From Flavobacteriaceae bacterium S0862 (GTDB lineage: Bacteria > Bacteroidota > Bacteroidia > Flavobacteriales > Flavobacteriaceae), in the NCBI GenBank assembly GCA_023015825.1, contig JALKAW010000001.1, positions 496,001 to 560,000 on the forward strand: a stretch of 64,000 bases of DNA, written 5' to 3'. The notes under the pieces were generated by a model. That model was not told the origin of the DNA, did no database searches, and worked only from the letters and a program-made list of their open reading frames with translations. Made by a program: the position numbers and the translations under genes. The stretch's first letter is position 1; the number at the start of each line of letters is the position of its first letter. Shown here piece after piece: positions 61,241 to 64,000 of this stretch.

Positions 61241-62692
61241 TTACCCTAATTCATTTCCCAATCTTAAAACATTGTCAATAAGCACATCAAAATCTTCGTT
61301 GGTTACACGGTGGCTCGAAATAGCGCAACGTATACAGTAGGCACCATCTAAAGTGGTGTATCCAGGCAATGCAATAGCTTGCTCTTCTAATTGTAATTTT
61401 ATTTCTTTATTAATGGCGTTTAATTCCTTAAGAGTTTTTCCTCCAGGGTTATATCTAAAACAAACAATGTCCATGCCAATAGGCGCTAACAATTCTAAGT
61501 CATTGTGATTATTGACTAAATCGCCTAAATAATGAGCCTGTTCCACATTACGAGTTATCATTCTACCAAAACGTTGGCTACCATGTTCTTTAAGTGACAT
61601 CCATATTTTTAATGCGCGAAAACGTCTTGAGAGTTGTAAGCCATATTCACTAAACCAATTTTCACCAGAGGCTAAACCACGTGTATTTTTTTCTAAATAT
61701 TCAGGAATAAGAGAGAAGGTTTTTTTATGACTCTCATTGTCTTTAATAATCACACAACCAGCTTCAAAAGGCATGTGTAACCATTTGTGTAAATCTAAGG
61801 CCACAGAATCTGCTCGTTCAATACCCTTAAGTTGTGGTTTTAAAGTATTAGATAACATGGCAATAGCACCAATAGCACCATCTACATGAAACCAAAGGTT
61901 TTCATTTTCGCAAATATCAGCAATGGTATTTAAATTGTCAACAGCTCCAGTATTTACAGTTCCCGAAGTACCTATAACACAAACAGGTTGTAAGCCATTA
62001 GCTTTATCTTCAGTTATTTGGTTTTTTAGGGCTTTAATATTTATGGTGTAATCTTTATTTACAGCAATTTTTTTAAGCCCTTTAGTTCCTAAGCCTAAAA
62101 GTTCAACAGCTTTCGTATTGCAGCTATGCACTTCTGTTGAGGCATAAAACACTAAATTATTTTCTCTTAAGCCTTCTGTACGAATATCGTAACCAGCTTT
62201 TACATTTCGCGCAACTGCTAAAGCTGCATAGTTAGCCATAGAGCCTCCACTTACTAATAGTCCACTTGAAGATTTTGGAAACTCAACAATGTCTTTAATC
62301 CAATTTACAACTTGTTCTTCTACTTTGTGTCCAGCATGATTTCCGCCGCCTAAATTAGGATTGATGATAGATGCCCAAAAATCACCCATAACACCAGAGA
62401 TAGTTCCATTTCCCATATACCAAGCCCAAAAACGAGGATGTACATTTCCCATGGGATAAGGCAATACGTTTTTTTGTAAATCTTGATATACGCTTTCGGC
62501 ATCACTAGGTTGCTGAGGTATGTGAGACTCAAATGTTTTAAGAACATCATTAGGCATTTCTTGCCAAATTTTTCTGTCTCTAATGTTCTTCACATAGTCA
62601 AAGGCATCTTCAACCATTTGGTGCATTAAAGCTTTTGATTGCTCCCAATCTTGTGGGTCTAGCGTCTCAAAGCTATCCGTATCTTTACTCAT
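61241..62692 (-). CDS. Group II PLP-dependent decarboxylase (aromatic-L-amino-acid decarboxylase-like)
   Basis: About 483 residues. PLP Lys303 in 'DSVALDLHKWLHMPFEAGC', Asp271 in 'WFHVDGAIGAIAML', stacking His189 in 'YASTEVHSCNTKAVELLG', and 'LLVSGGSMANYAALAVARN' are all in order. It could decarboxylate an aromatic or acidic amino acid; I cannot choose. The start is ATG at 62692. It overlaps nothing and lies 10 bases after the DUF1456 gene. Confidence 0.94.
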   Translation of the reverse strand: MSKDTDSFETLDPQDWEQSKALMHQMVEDAFDYVKNIRDRKIWQEMPNDVLKTFESHIPQQPSDAESVYQDLQKNVLPYPMGNVHPRFWAWYMGNGTISGVMGDFWASIINPNLGGGNHAGHKVEEQVVNWIKDIVEFPKSSSGLLVSGGSMANYAALAVARNVKAGYDIRTEGLRENNLVFYASTEVHSCNTKAVELLGLGTKGLKKIAVNKDYTINIKALKNQITEDKANGLQPVCVIGTSGTVNTGAVDNLNTIADICENENLWFHVDGAIGAIAMLSNTLKPQLKGIERADSVALDLHKWLHMPFEAGCVIIKDNESHKKTFSLIPEYLEKNTRGLASGENWFSEYGLQLSRRFRALKIWMSLKEHGSQRFGRMITRNVEQAHYLGDLVNNHNDLELLAPIGMDIVCFRYNPGGKTLKELNAINKEIKLQLEEQAIALPGYTTLDGAYCIRCAISSHRVTNEDFDVLIDNVLRLGNELG

Positions 62693-62702
62693 ATTTGCAA
62701 AA

Positions 62703-62960
62703 CTATTTGTTGGTTGGTTTCTTTTCTTGTTTTGGAGGCATAGGGCCACGTAAATGAATGATTAGCCCATCAAGAAAATTGCGTAAAAACTGGTCGCCAC
62801 ATTCCATGTATTTAGGATGGTTTTCATTTCTAAAAATGGCTCCTAGTTCACTTTTAGTAACTTTAAAATCTTTTAAAGCGCAAATTTTTACAATATCGTC
62901 GTCACGTAGTTTATGCGCTACACGAAGTTTTTTAAAAATGTCGTTGTTTGTAAGTGCCAT
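62703..62960 (-). CDS. DUF1456 (YehS-like) single-repeat protein
   Basis: 85 residues. Matches the DUF1456 repeat: 'TNNDIFKKLRVAHKLRDDDI', 'VTKSELGAIFRNENHPKYME', 'CGDQFLRNFLDGLIIHLRG'. E. coli YehS has two such repeats in about 155 residues; here only one is present, like its second repeat. Charged lysine tail. Function unknown. Confidence 0.87.
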   Translation of the reverse strand: MALTNNDIFKKLRVAHKLRDDDIVKICALKDFKVTKSELGAIFRNENHPKYMECGDQFLRNFLDGLIIHLRGPMPPKQEKKPTNK

Positions 62961-62993
62961 AAAGTAAAGGTAAGTATTTTTTAATGTATATAA

Positions 62994-64000
62994 TTAAGAT
63001 TCGTCAATCCTGTTATCATCAAAAGCAGATGGCAAAAGTTTTGGAATAAATTTAATAAAAAGCGGCAGTAATAAAGCACCACCAGGAAGCATAAAAATTG
63101 CTAAACTTGGTATGGATTTAATAACGTCTATAAGTTGTTCTTGTAATTGTTTTTGCTCTTCTTTGCTTAAATCTCTTATAGTGGATTGACCAATTAGTTT
63201 TACAAGTTCTTTGCTTTGAAGCAATTCCTTTTTTAAGCGTTTTTTATTACGAGAAATAAGCTTAGAAACCATTTTGCTTGAGTTGTCATAGAAATTCTTG
63301 ACAATGTTACTAGAACTTAAAAGACTAATATTATCTTTGTTTTTTGTGTAAAAAGCATTTACTGTAGTAATAGCATTATTAACAGTAGAGATTTCAAGTT
63401 TTAAATCCTTACCCAGCTTATGCAAAAATTGTTGTTCTTTTTGGTCAATAATTCGATCACTCCAAGTTGCCATGCATGCTATATCTAACAAATACCATTT
63501 TTCGTAATTGGTTACTAGATTATTTATAGCTTCTTCGTAAGTAATATTTATGCTGTCACTAAATCGTAATGATGCCTCTAAGAGCTTTATTAAACTTTGG
63601 TCATGCTTTGTTTTAAATGTTTTTGAATTAAGTACATCTAATACTATAGTTTCAATTGAGGCTTCTAACTTTCTAACATAGTCACTAGATATGTGTCCTT
63701 TAGTTAAATATTCATGATAAGCTAAAGCATCTACAAATAATAATGCGTTTATTATAAAATAGTTGAAATTTCTGGTAAGAATGTTATCATCAATTTGAAC
63801 ACGCTTATGTATAATTCTTTCAAGAGTATTTAATGAATATTTGCTATTTACCAAGCTACCAAAAAAAGATAGTTTGTATATCTTGATTTCTTTGTAGAAG
63901 TTGATAAGACTTTCTAGAATAGGGACTGTAGATCCACTCTTTATATATACATGTTGCAAAGTAAGGAATAGATTAATCTTGCTTAGTTCTTCGTTAGAAA
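62994..64000 (-). CDS. LETM1-related biofilm-associated protein, partial (N-terminus outside window)
   Basis: Reading is open to the right edge, so the N-terminal part is missing. Visible: helical segments with 'YEKWYLLDIACMATWSDRII', 'EQQFLHKLGKDLKLEISTVN', then the LETM1-like 'IKSIPSLAIFMLPGGALLLP' and 'LFIKFIPKLLPSAFDDN' at the C-terminus. The hydrophobic helix in the end region is the LETM1 membrane segment. The Bacteroidota form is annotated as biofilm-associated. A TTG at 63959 is not a credible start because the frame continues upstream. Confidence 0.85.
   Translation of the reverse strand, partial: SNEELSKINLFLTLQHVYIKSGSTVPILESLINFYKEIKIYKLSFFGSLVNSKYSLNTLERIIHKRVQIDDNILTRNFNYFIINALLFVDALAYHEYLTKGHISSDYVRKLEASIETIVLDVLNSKTFKTKHDQSLIKLLEASLRFSDSINITYEEAINNLVTNYEKWYLLDIACMATWSDRIIDQKEQQFLHKLGKDLKLEISTVNNAITTVNAFYTKNKDNISLLSSSNIVKNFYDNSSKMVSKLISRNKKRLKKELLQSKELVKLIGQSTIRDLSKEEQKQLQEQLIDVIKSIPSLAIFMLPGGALLLPLFIKFIPKLLPSAFDDNRIDES

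Overview
The window is AT-rich chromosomal DNA from a Bacteroidota member, most likely a marine or aquatic Flavobacteriaceae species. Signs of this are the DUF6090, DUF2807, DUF3667 and 2TM families, a TonB-dependent receptor with a carboxypeptidase-like N-terminal domain, a LETM1-like biofilm protein, and Bacteroidota-type promoter elements (TAnnTTTG class). No genus can be named from the sequence alone. Genes at both edges (parB on the left, the LETM1-like gene on the right) are cut by the window.

Layout. 1-1.4 kb: parAB. 1.5-4.3 kb: a small accessory patch (one DUF6090 gene and one ChaN/EreA-like lipoprotein gene) bordered by related palindromic intergenic elements. 4.3-9.4 kb: udk, a FtsB/DivIC-like gene and both methylmalonyl-CoA mutase subunits in one overlapping run. 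9.4-14.6 kb: a PQQ-type sugar dehydrogenase, tRNA-Pro(TGG), a DUF2807 protein, and a YceI-porin-YceI group behind a Crp/Fnr-type operator. 14.7-18.1 kb: PadR, PspC, DUF2807 and DUF4870 genes. 18.3-21.6 kb: a DUF4442 thioesterase-like gene, an AIM24 gene, a small conserved gene, and divergent oxyR/dps. 21.6-30.1 kb: DUF2141, then a MoxR/DUF58/DUF4129/SpoIIM cluster facing RDD and TRIC-channel genes. 30.1-35.4 kb: cyclophilin, Nudix and acyltransferase genes, an ECF sigma operon that ends in an unlisted 53-residue membrane protein, an M55 peptidase and a lysoplasmalogenase. 35.5-41 kb: a TonB-dependent receptor, a divergent pair made of a small secreted peptide and a thioredoxin-fold protein, and a DASS anion transporter. 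41.3-49.1 kb: one long minus-strand run of RidA, cyclophilin, nitrilase, six tandem DUF6090 genes and DUF3667. 49.2-55 kb: M28 peptidase, TonB, DUF1684, a methyltransferase and a beta-lactamase-fold hydrolase. 55.2-59.3 kb: a LytTR two-component operon with several 2TM-domain proteins. 59.3-64 kb: assorted genes including a frameshifted DnaJ-domain gene, a group II PLP decarboxylase and the LETM1-like gene.

The most notable result is a candidate regulon. Four promoters carry the same composite signal: a LytTR-type direct repeat (9 bp, 12 bp spacer, 9 bp), then exactly 33 bp, then a degenerate -7 element. They lie upstream of a DUF2807 lipoprotein, a DUF2141 protein, the TonB-dependent receptor, and the operon that itself encodes a LytTR response regulator and LytS-like histidine kinase. 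This points to an autoregulated cell-surface circuit that includes the 2TM protein family. Other leads are the tandem DUF6090 array with signs of block duplication, a divergent promoter with a perfect 22-bp inverted repeat in front of a secreted 44-residue peptide and a thioredoxin-fold protein, and two homopolymer frameshifts (histidine kinase and DnaJ protein) that may be real or assembly errors.
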